From assembly GCA_964561605.1 (NCBI GenBank), contig CAZLQD010000022.1, positions 9,250 to 73,249 of the forward strand: 64,000 nucleotides of DNA. Reading direction: 5' to 3'. This document shows positions 1 to 7,275 of the stretch, in pieces. The position numbers and the translations under genes were made by a program. How positions within the stretch are numbered: position 1 is the stretch's first letter; each line of letters starts with the position of its first letter. The notes under the pieces were generated by a model that ran no database searches, was not told the DNA's origin, and worked only from the letters and a program-made list of their open reading frames with translations. The DNA is from JALUZX01 sp964561605 (GTDB lineage Bacteria; Planctomycetota; UBA1135; JALUZX01).

Positions 1-2
1 AG

Positions 3-125
3 GAGACCCCCCTCTGGCGTGAGAGGTGGGAGACCCTCCAGGCCGTGCTGGCCCTCATCGTCAGGGACCTCCGCCACCACGAGGAGATCCTCTATCTCCT
101 CGGCGAATACGGAGAAACCGGGTGA
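3..125 (+). CDS. 3' end of an unidentified protein (truncated by window edge)
   Basis: An open frame enters from the left edge and ends at a TGA at 123-125, giving about 40 C-terminal residues. The peptide is strongly charged and likely helical, with Trp near its start, a run of Leu/Val/Ile in the middle (AVLALIVRDLRHHEE) and the tail LLGEYGETG. It carries no recognisable motif. The next gene converges on it from the minus strand 54 bases later. Codon use resembles that of the neighbours, but with so little sequence the coding call is only moderately secure and no function can be given. Confidence 0.45.
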   Translation, partial: ETPLWRERWETLQAVLALIVRDLRHHEEILYLLGEYGETG

Positions 126-179
126 AGGAAAGGGGGGGGAACGAAGCTTCCCCCCCCTACCCCCTCTTTCCGGACTCGG

Positions 180-2852
180 CTACCAGGCTCCCACCCGGTC
201 GCGGACCAGCCCGGTGAACCTGGTCCGGCGGGGAGCGAAAACATCCAGGACCAGGGCCTGGAAAAAGAGATCCTTCCCCAAAAGGACCGGGTCTTTGGGC
301 ACCTTTCCCTGCCACCAGGCCTTGGGGCCCCGAAAAACCGCAATCGGGAAGAGAGGGAGGATCAGGGAAGGATCCACCCGGAGAACCCCGAAGGGGGGAA
401 GAACCGCTTTCCCGGGTTTCAGGCCCATGAAGAGGAGGGCCGCCTGGGAGGGTCCCCCGAAGATTTCCAGCCTGTATTCCTTCCCGATGCTGCAGGCCCA
501 GGGTGCCCGCAGATACCGGAAGGAGTTGAAGAGGACCTGGGGGGAGAGGAAGGGATAGAGGGAGAAGACCACCAGGTCCGGGCTTCCTTCCCCGTCCAGG
601 TCGCCCTCCAGGACCTTGTAGGTCTTGGAGAGGCCGTTGGTGAAGAGTGCCGGATCGAGAGGCGTGGCCTTGGAAAACCTTCCTTTCCCGTCGTTCCAGG
701 CCGCCAGGATGGAGAAAAGGTAGGGATGGGTCGGAAGGGCCCCGGAGAGAACCAGGTCCCGGTCCCCGTCCCCGTCCAGGTCCAGGCATTGTTCGGGGAA
801 ACCTGGAAGAGCGGGACTCGACGGCGTCGGTGGGAAAAGCCCATTCCCCGGATTGAGGAAGACGAGGCCGGCCACGGGCGGAATCTTTCCGTTTTTCAGA
901 AGGCCCACCACCAGGTCCAGGTCGCCGTCACCGTCCAGGTCGGCCAGGAGAGGCCTGCGGCAGTTGGAGAGTCCCGTCGACGAGAAGAAGGGCGCCCCCG
1001 CCTTGAACCGCCCCTTCCCGTCGTTCCAGAGAACCTGGACCAGGTATTTCCCGTTCCCTCCCGGCCCGATCCGGAGAAGGTCCAGGTCTCCGTCGCCGTC
1101 CAGGTCGCCCTTTGCGAGGCCCCGCGTCTTCACCGCCGCTTGAGGGAGGAACCCGGTCCCGGCTCTCCGGAAGATACCGAACCCCTGGTTCACCAAGTAG
1201 ACGTCCCCCCCCGAATCGTTCCCCAGGATCAAGTCCGGATCCCCGTCCTTGTCGAAGTCGCCTATGGCGATGGAGGTGTTCCGGATCTTGAAAGGGCCGG
1301 ACTTGAAGTTCAAGGCGGAGAAGTCTTTGAAGGTTCCCTTTCCTGTGTTCAGGTACAGGACGTTCTTGTCGGATCCACCGTAATTCGCGCAGAGCCCGAG
1401 CAGGTCCAGGGTCCCGTCGCCGTTCACGTCCGCCAGGTAGACCCGGTAATAGAAGAGAGGAGAAGAGACCGGCTTGGGGGGCATCTTCGAGGCGGGAGCC
1501 TCGGAGAAATTCCCACTCCCGTCGTTGAGGAGGAGGAGAAACCTCTTTCCCGGGCCGTCACCCACCAGGTCGGGGTCCCCGTCTCCGTCCACGTCCCCAA
1601 GGGCGTACCTGGTTTCCCGGGAGGATGCCAAGTATCCCGGGTAGAAGGAGAACTTCCGGAAAGGGGCCCCAGAAGCGGCCGTGAAGCGGGCCTTCCCGTC
1701 GTTGAGGAGAAGGATGGGACGGCCTCCCCCTGCGAAGACCACGTCCCGGTCTCCGTCCCCGTCGAAGTCCCCGGTGGAGATGTACCCCGTATATTTCCCT
1801 CCCGCAGGGGTCTCGATCCTGCGGGGCGTCCGGAAGAAGCCTTTCCCCTTGTTCTCCGCATAGAACAACCCCTCACCGGAACCCGAGACCAGGTCGAGGT
1901 CACCGTCGCCGTCGAAGTCGGCGAAAACCGCATCGTCCCCCGGAACAGGGGCGGCCAGATGGGTCCCCGAGGCATCCCGGAACTTTCCTTTCCCGTCGTT
2001 CAGGAAGATCCTGGACGCCGGCGAGAGGAAGAGATCCGGTGAACCGTCTCCATTCACGTCCCCCGCGGCGAGCCGCCTGACCGACGAGGGGGGAACGCCG
2101 GTCGAGACGGGGATGGTCCCCTTGAAATTCCCTTTTCCGCTGTTCCACGAGACCCGGAGAGTCCACCCTTGTAAGCCGGATGACTGGTCCACCCCCACGT
2201 AATCGAGATCGCCGTCGCCGTCCACGTCCAGGAAGAGAGAGATGGGGAAGCGGGTCTGGCCGCCTCCGGCCGGAGGGGGAGCCAGGGCGCCGGACAGGGA
2301 GAATCTCCCCCTTCCGTCGTTGAGGAGGAGAAAGGACTTCAGGGGGTAACCGGCCCGAACGGCCAGAAGGTCGAGATCGCCGTCGCGGTCCACGTCCCCC
2401 ATGGCGGCGATCTTCGTTCCCGGAGCCATGGAAGGAAGGGACTTTGGATTGGCCCGGAAATTTCCCTTTCCGTCATTGAAGAGGACGAGGGGGCTCCCCA
2501 AGACCAGGTCCAGGTCCCCGTCTCCGTCCAGGTCGCCCGTGAAGATCCGCCGGGGACACCCGCCCAGGTTGTTGGTCCCCGTGAAAGCGCCGTATTCCCA
2601 AGTGAAGCGACCCTTCCCGGCATTCTTGAGAATGTGACAGAGCCCACCGGAATATGCCACATCCGTGAAAGAAAGGAGGTCCAGGTCCCCGTCCCGGTCT
2701 ACGTCGCAGGGGACGAGGATCCACGGCACCGGCCCGGGCGGGATCTGGGCCTTGCCGCCCTCCACGAAGGGATAGCGGACCGTCTGGGCGGGGGCGGGGG
2801 AAAGAAAGGCCGAAATAAAGAGGGCCTGGACGAGGATTCTGCGGATCTGCAT
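180..2852 (-). CDS. Secreted FG-GAP/VCBS repeat protein, 14 calcium-loop repeats
   Basis: An exported protein of 890 residues. The N-terminus MQIRRILVQALFISAFLSPA followed by PAQ is a typical signal peptide with cleavage near residue 22. The body carries 14 copies of the FG-GAP signature, Asp-x-Asp/Asn-x-Asp-Gly-Asp-x-Asp-Leu, often followed by 'NDGKGRF'; each loop can bind Ca2+. Such repeats fold as integrin-like beta-propellers and usually mediate extracellular binding, but no partner can be inferred. The last ~100 residues form a separate domain (LPPFGVLRVDP, then VPKDP and FFQALVLD) that recurs at the C-terminus of the beta-helix protein at 44855-46204. The ATG is preceded by GGAGGAAGAACC, a strong ribosome binding site. 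It is transcribed away from the selenoprotein-like cluster. Confidence 0.93.
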   Translation of the reverse strand: MQIRRILVQALFISAFLSPAPAQTVRYPFVEGGKAQIPPGPVPWILVPCDVDRDGDLDLLSFTDVAYSGGLCHILKNAGKGRFTWEYGAFTGTNNLGGCPRRIFTGDLDGDGDLDLVLGSPLVLFNDGKGNFRANPKSLPSMAPGTKIAAMGDVDRDGDLDLLAVRAGYPLKSFLLLNDGRGRFSLSGALAPPPAGGGQTRFPISLFLDVDGDGDLDYVGVDQSSGLQGWTLRVSWNSGKGNFKGTIPVSTGVPPSSVRRLAAGDVNGDGSPDLFLSPASRIFLNDGKGKFRDASGTHLAAPVPGDDAVFADFDGDGDLDLVSGSGEGLFYAENKGKGFFRTPRRIETPAGGKYTGYISTGDFDGDGDRDVVFAGGGRPILLLNDGKARFTAASGAPFRKFSFYPGYLASSRETRYALGDVDGDGDPDLVGDGPGKRFLLLLNDGSGNFSEAPASKMPPKPVSSPLFYYRVYLADVNGDGTLDLLGLCANYGGSDKNVLYLNTGKGTFKDFSALNFKSGPFKIRNTSIAIGDFDKDGDPDLILGNDSGGDVYLVNQGFGIFRRAGTGFLPQAAVKTRGLAKGDLDGDGDLDLLRIGPGGNGKYLVQVLWNDGKGRFKAGAPFFSSTGLSNCRRPLLADLDGDGDLDLVVGLLKNGKIPPVAGLVFLNPGNGLFPPTPSSPALPGFPEQCLDLDGDGDRDLVLSGALPTHPYLFSILAAWNDGKGRFSKATPLDPALFTNGLSKTYKVLEGDLDGEGSPDLVVFSLYPFLSPQVLFNSFRYLRAPWACSIGKEYRLEIFGGPSQAALLFMGLKPGKAVLPPFGVLRVDPSLILPLFPIAVFRGPKAWWQGKVPKDPVLLGKDLFFQALVLDVFAPRRTRFTGLVRDRVGAW

Positions 2853-3496
2853 GGTTCTTCCTCCATTTCATCGCCGGGAAAGGCCTGGGGGCTTCCTTTT
2901 CCCTCCAAAGCTCCCCTATGCTAAACATCCTCGACCGGCATGGGAACCCCTCTCCGGAAAGCCCCCCCCGCCCGTCAGCCCCGACGTCGGGGGAGGGGAC
3001 TTCGCCGTTCCGAGCCGGTTTCATTGCTTTCGCCACTCCCAGGACGTCCCGGCCATGAGTCGACGCTCATGCCTGGGCCGGCCCCGAGCATCATACATTC
3101 CTCGGTTAGCCAGGGCTGGCCCCGAGCCAAGCGAGGGGACATCCCGGGGGTACATCCCGTATCCCAGACCCCAAAACCAAGATCAGGTCATCCCACTCAG
3201 ATGATAAAACGCCTCCCTAATTCCCCCGGAGTCACTCAGCCGGGGCATCCGCCTCGACCGACGGCCGGCGCGGGCTGACCATACCTTTGGGGCCTTTCAA
3301 AACCCGCCACGTCCTGGATGCCGTCTCTTCGGGATCCCATCCTTCCCGGTGCCCCCTTTCCTCCTAACAAATACCTCAAGATGCCGAAAAAGAACCTAAC
3401 CCCATTCAAATTTTTTGCCCGGAGGGGGGCACGGAAAGCCGATTCTTCTGGTAAGGTAACAACGTTCCCTCGGGCATCGACAAGAGGGCTCCAGAA
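2853..3496. other. 644-base intergenic region with degraded palindromic repeats
   Basis: This divergent region separates the FG-GAP gene (minus) from the first TGA-containing exported gene (plus), so it must hold both promoters, although no clear -35/-10 pair stands out. No credible gene is visible. It holds a perfect 14-base palindrome, CCCCGACGTCGGGG (2979-2992), and a degenerate copy (3038-3083) of the hairpin family found at 62.8-64 kb. The final ~100 bases, from about 3380, are markedly more A/T-rich than the surroundings and are the best place for the downstream promoter. Confidence 0.6.
3038..3083 (+). repeat. Degenerate copy of the ACGT x CCGG hairpin repeat family
   Basis: The arms read GG, ACGT (3044-3047), CCCGGCCATGAG (3048-3059), a TCGACG loop, CTCATGCCTGGG (3066-3077), CCGG (3078-3081), CC. 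This is the order seen in the terminal repeats of the window: outer pairs, an ACGT x CCGG internal loop, then an inner stem. The 5' flank also matches (TTTCATTG, GCTTTCG and CCACTCCC occur here and just before the copies near 63.5 kb). The inner stem has one G-T wobble and one C-C mismatch, so it looks like an older, decaying copy. Confidence 0.5.
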
Positions 3497-4435
3497 ATGA
3501 AAAAACAAATTTCCATCCTCGCTTTCTGCGCCTTCGCCCTCGCTCTCGTCGCCTCCACCGCGCCTCCCCAGTGAGGAAGCGGCGGTTGCGGTTCCTCCGG
3601 AGGAGGATCCACAGGTGGTGATGCGGGGGGAGGATTCGGAGGTGGAAGTTCCGGCGGCGGAGGTTCGGGAGGTGGAAGCGTCGGGGGAGGAGGAGGCGGC
3701 GTCGGGGGAGGCGCGGGAGTCCGGGGCGCCAGGGGCGCCAGGGGAGGCATCTCCATCGCCCCGAGAAGCGCCCAGGCCCAGCAGATCCTGAGGATCCGGT
3801 TCGAGATGGATCCCTCCATCGAGGACGTGGAACCTGGAACCACGGAGGAATTCAAAGAAAAGGTCTTCGGAACGGAAAACCGGAAACCCCTCCTTCTTTA
3901 CATCATCTCGACCGACAAGAAGGTCCGAAAGCTCGCCCGAAACCTGGCTTCCACCACCTGGCGGGACGAACGTGTGGCCCTGGGGTCCAAGTTCTTCCGG
4001 CTCATCAAGGTCTATCAATCGGAGATCGGCCCGACCCATCCTCTCCATAAGGTTACCAAGGGACGGAAACTTCCCAGGGTGGTCCTCCTTTCCATGGACG
4101 GAAAGACGGTGAAGAAACTGGAGGGGAAATTTTCCGCAACAAGGCTCTTCGGCTCCATGAGTTCCATCGTCAGGAAGGACTTCAAGAGAAGCCTGGGGAC
4201 CTTCGTTTCCCGGATGCGAAAACTTCTGAACACCCTGGACGCCTTCTCCAACAACAGGAGGAAGCTGGATTACCGGAAGGCGATAGCCCTGGCAAAAGGG
4301 CGCACCGGGAAATTGAAAGCCTTGAAGAGGCAGGAGCAGGCCCTGGATGCGAAGAAACAGGCCCTGGTGAAAAAGATGGAGATCCTTCTCTCCTGGACCA
4401 CTGCCCTGGGGGAGAAGACCGCAAAAAGCCGCTGA
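3497..4435 (+). CDS. Probable selenoprotein 1: exported thioredoxin-like protein with in-frame TGA at codon 26
   Basis: Read through the TGA at 3572-3574, this frame encodes 312 residues. ATG 3497 opens a signal peptide (MKKQISILAFCAFALALVAS, then TAPPQ). Codon 26 is TGA, followed by a ~58-residue glycine-rich stretch with a Cys five residues on, the block ISIAPRS, and a thioredoxin-like core: strand PLLLYIIS, 'DERVALGSKFFRLIKV', 'LPRVVLLSMDG' with the family's cis-Pro position. A Lys/Arg-rich helical tail follows. The canonical CxxC is absent from the core, so any redox chemistry would rest on the TGA-encoded residue near the mature N-terminus. No start codon with a ribosome site follows the TGA, and the same frame is open on both sides. 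The gene also ends in TGA. Selenocysteine is inferred; a 25-residue leader peptide plus a dead downstream frame is the alternative. Confidence 0.72.
3572..3610 (+). promoter_or_regulatory. Candidate bacterial SECIS element 1 (TGA plus hairpin)
   Basis: The TGA at 3572-3574 is followed 24 bases later by a three-base apical loop, GGA (3599-3601). It closes a six-pair stem TCCTCC/GGAGGA (3593-3598 with 3602-3607), which continues past a single U-U mismatch (3592/3608) with two G-C pairs (3590-3591 with 3609-3610). A stem-loop within the coding region, an apical loop about 16-37 nt from the UGA, and G among the first two loop bases are the known features of bacterial SECIS elements. The element also encodes Gly/Ser residues, so Gly codon bias could produce part of it by chance. 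Confidence 0.55.
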
Positions 4436-5080
4436 GACCCCGGGGCCGGCTCGATGGAGGAGATCCGTTCCGGGACACCCGGGAGTCGGCGGGGGAAAAA
4501 GAGCGCCCGAACCATCGCCCGTTTTCGCCGCAAAAACCTGTGGCAGATTCACCAGGTCCCCGGACTTGCCTGCAATCGACCTCCCAGGGCCGTCTTTCGG
4601 AGCGATACCCAAGAAGGAACAGCTCTCTGTCCCGGTCTTCGGGGCCTTCGCCGCCTTGCTCGTTTGATATGACTCCCCACCTATCGGTGTCCTCGCCTTC
4701 TCGGCCGCCTTCTTCCAATTTACCTTCTACGGCGGGATTCTCTGGAATCGGCTTGCCGCATGTAAAGGATGGAGGAAGGCCCTCCTCACCCCGCTGGTGA
4801 TCCCCCTGGTCCTCACGGCGGCGGACTTCCTCCTTCCCATCCCGGGGAAGGCCCTTTACTGCATATAGGGTCGGTCCCTCCCCGGTCCGAGCGGGCCCTT
4901 CCGGGTCGAATCGAGACACCCGGGGAGCCTCCTTCCCCCGAAACTTTCCCGGACCGTACCAAAACCGAAACACTCTCTCCTTTTCAGGAACGATCCGCTG
5001 AAGAAAGCCCTGCTCGAAATCCGATCGTTTTAGCACCTCCGTCGAATTCCTCGACGGCAAGCAACCAAGGAAAAAGGGCC
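4436..5080. other. 645-base spacer between the first and second TGA-containing genes
   Basis: No intact gene is supported here. The only coding-like trace is a short membrane-protein-like frame (4668-4868, listed separately). The first ~60 bases contain a CCCCGGGG palindrome but no convincing terminator with a T-run. The last ~150 bases hold the probable promoter and leader of the second gene; no clear -35/-10 pair is visible, and the ribosome site (CCAAGGAAAAAGGGCC before ATG 5081) is ordinary. The length suggests that the two genes have separate transcripts. Confidence 0.5.
4668..4868 (+). pseudogene. Possible remnant of an integral membrane protein gene
   Basis: The frame after a TGA at 4665-4667 reads YDSPPIGVLAFSAAFFQFTF, then a Trp/Gly-rich stretch, WRKALLTPLVIPLVLTAADF and LLPIPGK before TAG. 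The upstream frame before that TGA is also hydrophobic (KEQLSVPVFGAFAALLV). The composition resembles the N-terminal half of a polytopic membrane protein, loosely like apolipoprotein N-acyltransferase. There is no start codon with a ribosome site, the frame is interrupted, and most of any such protein is missing. It could be a decayed gene or chance hydrophobicity in GC-rich DNA. Confidence 0.2.
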
Positions 5081-6007
5081 ATGAAAGAAAAGTTTTCCCT
5101 TTCCCTCCTGGCGTTCTGCTCCCTGGCCCTTGCCTTGGCCGCCTCTTCGGCCCCGCCGCAGTGAGGCTACGACCAGTGCGGATCCTCCGGAGGAGGATGG
5201 AAATTCGAAGGGGGGAGATGGGAGAAGTCCCGGGAGAAAGAACCTGCGGGCCGGAAAACAGCGAAAAAATCCGCCCCCTCCCGGAAATGGAGCTCTCCCC
5301 CCCCCTCGACCTCGAGAAGAAGCCCGCAGGCGGGGAAGATCCTCCGCCTCCACTTCCAGGCTGCCTACAGCACCCACGGGAGCGGTCCCTTCTCGATAAA
5401 AGAATTCCGGAACAGGCTCCTGGACGGCCGGGACCCCAGGCCCCTGCTCTTCTTCATCACTCCATCCCCCGGCCGCTGCCGGAAAGACCCCCGCCGAAGG
5501 ACATGGGGGGACGAGAGAGTGGTCCTGGGAAGCAAGTTCTTCCGGATGGTCCGGGTCCACCAGGCCGCCCCCTCCGCAGGGCGGGATTTCGAGAATGGGC
5601 CTCTCCCTCCTCCCCTTCCCAGGATCGTCATCCTTTCCAGGGACGGCGAGGTGGCGGCCAGCCTGGAGGGGAACATCCCCTCCAAGGCTCTCTTCAAGAC
5701 CATGAAGACCCTGGTCTCGGTGGAATACGGAAAGGACCTGGACGAGTTCGTATCCAAGATGCGGAAAATCCTGGATCGCATGGACAACCTCGCCTCGAAG
5801 AGGCTCGAGATCCAGTGCCGCCGTGCCCTGGCCCGGGAGAAGGGCTGGGTGAGAGTCCTGGAGAAACTGAAGGAGGAGGAGAGAATCCTGGACGGAAAGG
5901 AAGCCGCCCTCCATGCGAGGGCCATGGCCCTCCTCTCCTGGACCCGGACCCCCCTCCCTTCCCGCGCGAAAGAAAAAAAGGAAGAAAGGGTATCCAAAAA
6001 GCTCTAG
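5081..6007 (+). CDS. Probable selenoprotein 2: exported thioredoxin-like protein with in-frame TGA at codon 28
   Basis: The second paralogue has 308 residues if read through TGA 5162-5164. ATG 5081 opens the signal peptide MKEKFSLSLLAFCSLALALA followed by ASSAPPQ; codon 28 is TGA, and a Cys follows five residues later (TGA-G-Y-D-Q-C). The glycine-rich segment of its relatives is here a Lys/Arg/Ser/Pro-rich linker. The core then aligns: PLLFFITPS, DERVVLGSKFFRMVRV, LPRIVILSRDG, and a charged coiled-coil-like C-terminus. It ends at TAG. It is the most diverged member in sequence, yet the position of the TGA after Ala-Pro-Pro-Gln and the downstream hairpin are kept, which argues for selection on the recoded codon. 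There is no CxxC in the core. Confidence 0.7.
5162..5198 (+). promoter_or_regulatory. Candidate bacterial SECIS element 2 (TGA plus hairpin)
   Basis: After TGA 5162-5164, a perfect seven-pair stem ATCCTCC/GGAGGAT (5182-5188 with 5192-5198) closes a GGA loop at 5189-5191; the loop starts 24 bases past the stop codon. The 15 bases from the stem's TCCTCC through GGAGGAT are identical to element 1, although the proteins differ strongly immediately downstream. This fits selection on the RNA as well as on the Ser-Ser-Gly-Gly-Gly it encodes. The function is inferred from geometry only. Confidence 0.55.
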
Positions 6008-6213
6008 GATGCCTTCCCTGGAGGGCGGTCCCGGCCCTTTTCGAAACACCTTCTTTCCCCTCCAGGCCCCTTACGCCGCCCTCACATGGGGCTTTTTCCC
6101 CACCCATGTCGCATTTCCACGTGTTTCCCCGGCCGAAAAGAGGAGTAGAATCTTTTTGTTCCCTGCTCTCCGCCGGAAGGCGGACCCCCAGGCCGGCCCA
6201 TGGAGGAAGAACC

Positions 6214-7068
6214 TTGAAGAAGCAACTCTCGATCCTGGCCTTTTGCGCTTTCGCCGTCGCTCTCGCGGCGAACACCGCCCCGCCCCAGTGATGCGGCGGC
6301 GGAGGCTCCGCAGGTGGCGGAGCGGTAGGAGGAGGCGGCGGTGGAGGGGCCCGGGGCGGCGGAGGCCGCGGAGGGGGCATCGCCATCGCTCCCAGGAGTC
6401 CCCAGTCCAGGCGGATCCTGAACCTCAAGTTCACTCCCGGCCCCCTGGAGGATCCCCTCCAGGCCGATTCCCCGGCGGACCTGGTGGCGAAGTTCGCCGG
6501 CTACGGGGAGAAGCGCCCCCTCTTCCTCTTCATCACGGGAAGGGACCCCAAGGCGGCCAAGAAGGTGGCGCTCATCCAGAATACGGCCTTCAAGGACGAA
6601 AGGGTGGCCTTGGGGGCGAAGTTCTTCCGGCTCGCCCAGGTGGAGGCGGACCAGATCACCCGCTCCCATCCCCTCTACAAGATCGTGGGGGGCCGCAAAC
6701 TCCCGAGGATCGTCATCATCTCCCTGGACGGGAAGACCCACAAGAAACTGGAAGGGCGGATCTCGGCGGGAAGGCTCTTCGGCGCAATGAAGTCCATCGT
6801 CCGGAAGGACTTCAAGCGGAGCCTGGGATCCTTCGTCAACAAGATGCGCAAGTGCCTGAACGAGCTGGACAAGCTGGAGAGCGAAAAGAGGCGGCTCGAG
6901 AACCAGAAGGCCCTGGCCGCCAAGAAGGGCCCCAAGAGTTCCAAGGTCAAGCTCCTGGCCAAGAAGGAGGCCCTCCTGGCCGCCAAGACCAAGGCCCTGG
7001 GGGAGAAGATGAAGGAACTCCTGGCCTGGACGGTCCCGCCGGGGGAGAAGACCGCCAAGAAGGACTGA
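6214..7068 (+). CDS. Probable selenoprotein 3: exported thioredoxin-like protein with in-frame TGA at codon 26
   Basis: The third paralogue has 284 residues if read through TGA 6289-6291. The best start is TTG 6214, preceded by GGAGGAAGAACC (the same leader as the FG-GAP gene). The nearby ATG at 6200 is out of frame and gives only a five-codon peptide whose TGA overlaps the TTG. The signal peptide is LKKQLSILAFCAFAVALAAN then TAPPQ; codon 26 is TGA, followed directly by Cys and a 29-residue Gly-rich segment, then IAIAPRS. The core has PLFLFITGRD, DERVALGAKFFRLAQV, LPRIVIISLDG and 'RKDFKRSLGSFV', very close to paralogue 1. The tail is Lys-rich and helical. Adjacent U-C would allow a selenylsulfide-type bond, which is speculation. 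A strong terminator follows at 7092. Confidence 0.72.
6289..6323 (+). promoter_or_regulatory. Candidate bacterial SECIS element 3 (TGA plus hairpin)
   Basis: After TGA 6289-6291, a perfect seven-pair stem GCTCCGC/GCGGAGC (6305-6311 with 6317-6323) closes the loop AGGTG (6312-6316), starting 20 bases past the stop codon. The stem sequence differs from elements 1 and 2, but the spacing, stem length and a G within the first two loop bases are kept. Structure is therefore conserved with a changed sequence, which is the strongest hint that the RNA fold matters. Confidence 0.55.
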
Positions 7069-7091
7069 CCCTCTCTGCAGGCGGACGGATC

Positions 7092-7120
7092 ACGGGCCCG
7101 CCCCACCGGGGCGGGCCCGT
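7092..7120 (+). terminator. Strong intrinsic terminator-like hairpin after the TGA-gene cluster
   Basis: A perfect 13-pair stem ACGGGCCCGCCCC / GGGGCGGGCCCGT closes an ACC loop and is followed by TCTCT. It lies 23 bases past the stop codon of the third paralogue and before the ammonia-lyase operon, separating the two transcription units. The T-run is weak, as is common in GC-rich genomes. Confidence 0.75.
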
Positions 7121-7275
7121 TCTCTACCCCCTGGATCGAAGAGGCCCGGCCCGGCAGAATAGCCGCCACGCGGGCCGGACTTCCCGGTCGCTGCGGGGTG
7201 GGCGGGCGTGAAAAACCCCAGTCCGTCGGGAGTTCCCCCCTTCAGGGACTCCCGCATCGACCCAAGGAGGTTTTC

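Noticed and set aside
4880..4930. tRNA-like T-arm (GGGTCGAATC)
   Set aside because: No acceptor or anticodon stem fits around it. No tRNA, including selenocysteine tRNA, was found in the window.
3572..7068. TGA read as Trp or Gly through an altered genetic code
   Set aside because: Many genes in the window end in TGA, including paralogues 1 and 3 themselves, often in 4-base stop/start overlaps. Wholesale reassignment would fuse those genes.
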